A stretch of DNA of 64,000 nt from positions 62,001 to 126,000 of the forward strand of contig NZ_LGIW01000012.1 in NCBI RefSeq assembly GCF_001275385.1. Reading direction: 5' to 3'. The notes beneath the pieces are model-generated. The model was given only the letters and a program-made list of their open reading frames with translations, did no database searches and was not told the DNA's origin. Positions 63,770 to 64,000 of the stretch are shown piece after piece. Position 1 is the first letter of the stretch, and each line of letters starts with the position of its first letter. The position numbers and the translations under genes were made by a program. The stretch is from Exiguobacterium sp. BMC-KP. Lineage in GTDB: Bacteria > Bacillota > Bacilli > Exiguobacteriales > Exiguobacteriaceae.

Positions 63770-64000
63770 ATGGAACACACTTTTTCAGCATTCGTCGTAC
63801 GAGAAGTAGACGGATCATATGAGGGAATAATCGAGACGAAACATGTCGATGATTTACCAGAGGGAGACGTCCTGATTCGTGTCACATACTCATGCGTCAA
63901 CTATAAAGATGCTTTATCGATGTCTGGTAATCGAGGGGTGACGAAATCTTATCCACATACACCAGGCGTTGATGCAGCAGGATACATCGAACAGACGACA
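63770..64000 (+). CDS. YhdH/YhfP-type quinone oxidoreductase (cut by window edge)
   Basis: The first 77 residues are in the window. FSAFVVREVDGSYEG, then DLPEGDVLIRVTYSCVNYKDALSMSG and PHTPGVDAAG match the N-terminal domain of YhdH/AcuI medium-chain reductases, which reduce acrylyl-CoA or quinones with NADPH. AAAGGAGAG precedes the ATG. It stands downstream of a terminator-bearing leader that may control it. The remaining part is outside the window. Confidence 0.82.
   Translation, partial: MEHTFSAFVVREVDGSYEGIIETKHVDDLPEGDVLIRVTYSCVNYKDALSMSGNRGVTKSYPHTPGVDAAGYIEQTT

Overview
The window looks like chromosome of a mid-GC Bacillota of the Bacillales type, and I lean towards Exiguobacterium or a close relative. 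What I see: strong AGGAGG-type ribosome binding sites, frequent GTG and TTG starts, a Bacillus-style gntR-gntK-gntP-gntZ operon with a GntR palindrome, a CIRCE element, a PerR-type box, two S-box (SAM-I) riboswitches, a lysine riboswitch, and a WxL surface-protein cluster. The genus is inference; order-level placement is better supported. I found no rRNA, tRNA, CRISPR array, insertion sequence or phage gene.

Layout. 0.1-3 kb: a small secreted protein, then the peroxide operon ahpC-ahpF (minus strand) with a candidate PerR box. 3-8.2 kb: gluconate operon gntR-gntK-gntP-gnd. 8.2-12 kb: a ketopantoate-reductase-like gene, then a SAM riboswitch ahead of a permease and homocysteine S-methyltransferase (mmuP-mmuM). 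11.8-14.1 kb: a MarR regulator divergent from a CBS-domain gene and an MFS exporter, with two matching palindromes between them. 14-20 kb: housekeeping and uncharacterised enzymes, ending in htpG under a sigma-A promoter and a perfect CIRCE. 20-22 kb: an NhaC-type transporter behind a lysine riboswitch. 22-31.7 kb: a UDG-fold protein, an IsdG-like monooxygenase, a methyltransferase plus ABC exporter, rlmN, dbpA, a flavoprotein, and tandem nitroreductases after a Cys-containing MarR regulator. 31.9-43.7 kb: membrane and DUF proteins, a second SAM riboswitch controlling an LLM flavin monooxygenase plus an ATP-grasp enzyme, a PhoX-like secreted phosphatase, an ABC-F ATPase, and an SPFH protein translationally coupled to a 34-residue membrane peptide. 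43.8-46.9 kb: an AT-richer three-gene WxL cluster. 47-50.6 kb: pepT, a quinone-reductase-type enzyme and an rRNA methyltransferase whose promoter is bracketed by three perfect DnaA boxes. 50.7-54.3 kb: an AT-richer accessory module, a MutT-like NUDIX enzyme overlapping tail to tail with a PLD-helicase-DUF3427 protein. 54.4-60.4 kb: OsmC, two aldo/keto reductases, a cupin and a YgiN-like monooxygenase (an electrophile/quinone-stress group), then a YfcC transporter and a DUF1028 protein. 60.4-64 kb: a beta-helix protein, two poorly known proteins, and a structured terminator-bearing leader before a truncated YhdH-type reductase.

How the parts work together: much of the window is redox and thiol-stress defence (AhpCF, nitroreductases, OsmC, YgiN, aldo/keto reductases, quinone reductases) and sulfur/methionine recovery under SAM control. 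The best candidates for under-described biology are the SAM-controlled monooxygenase/ATP-grasp pair, the NUDIX/helicase module, the DnaA-box promoter, the micropeptide-SPFH pair, and the unexplained leader near the right edge.
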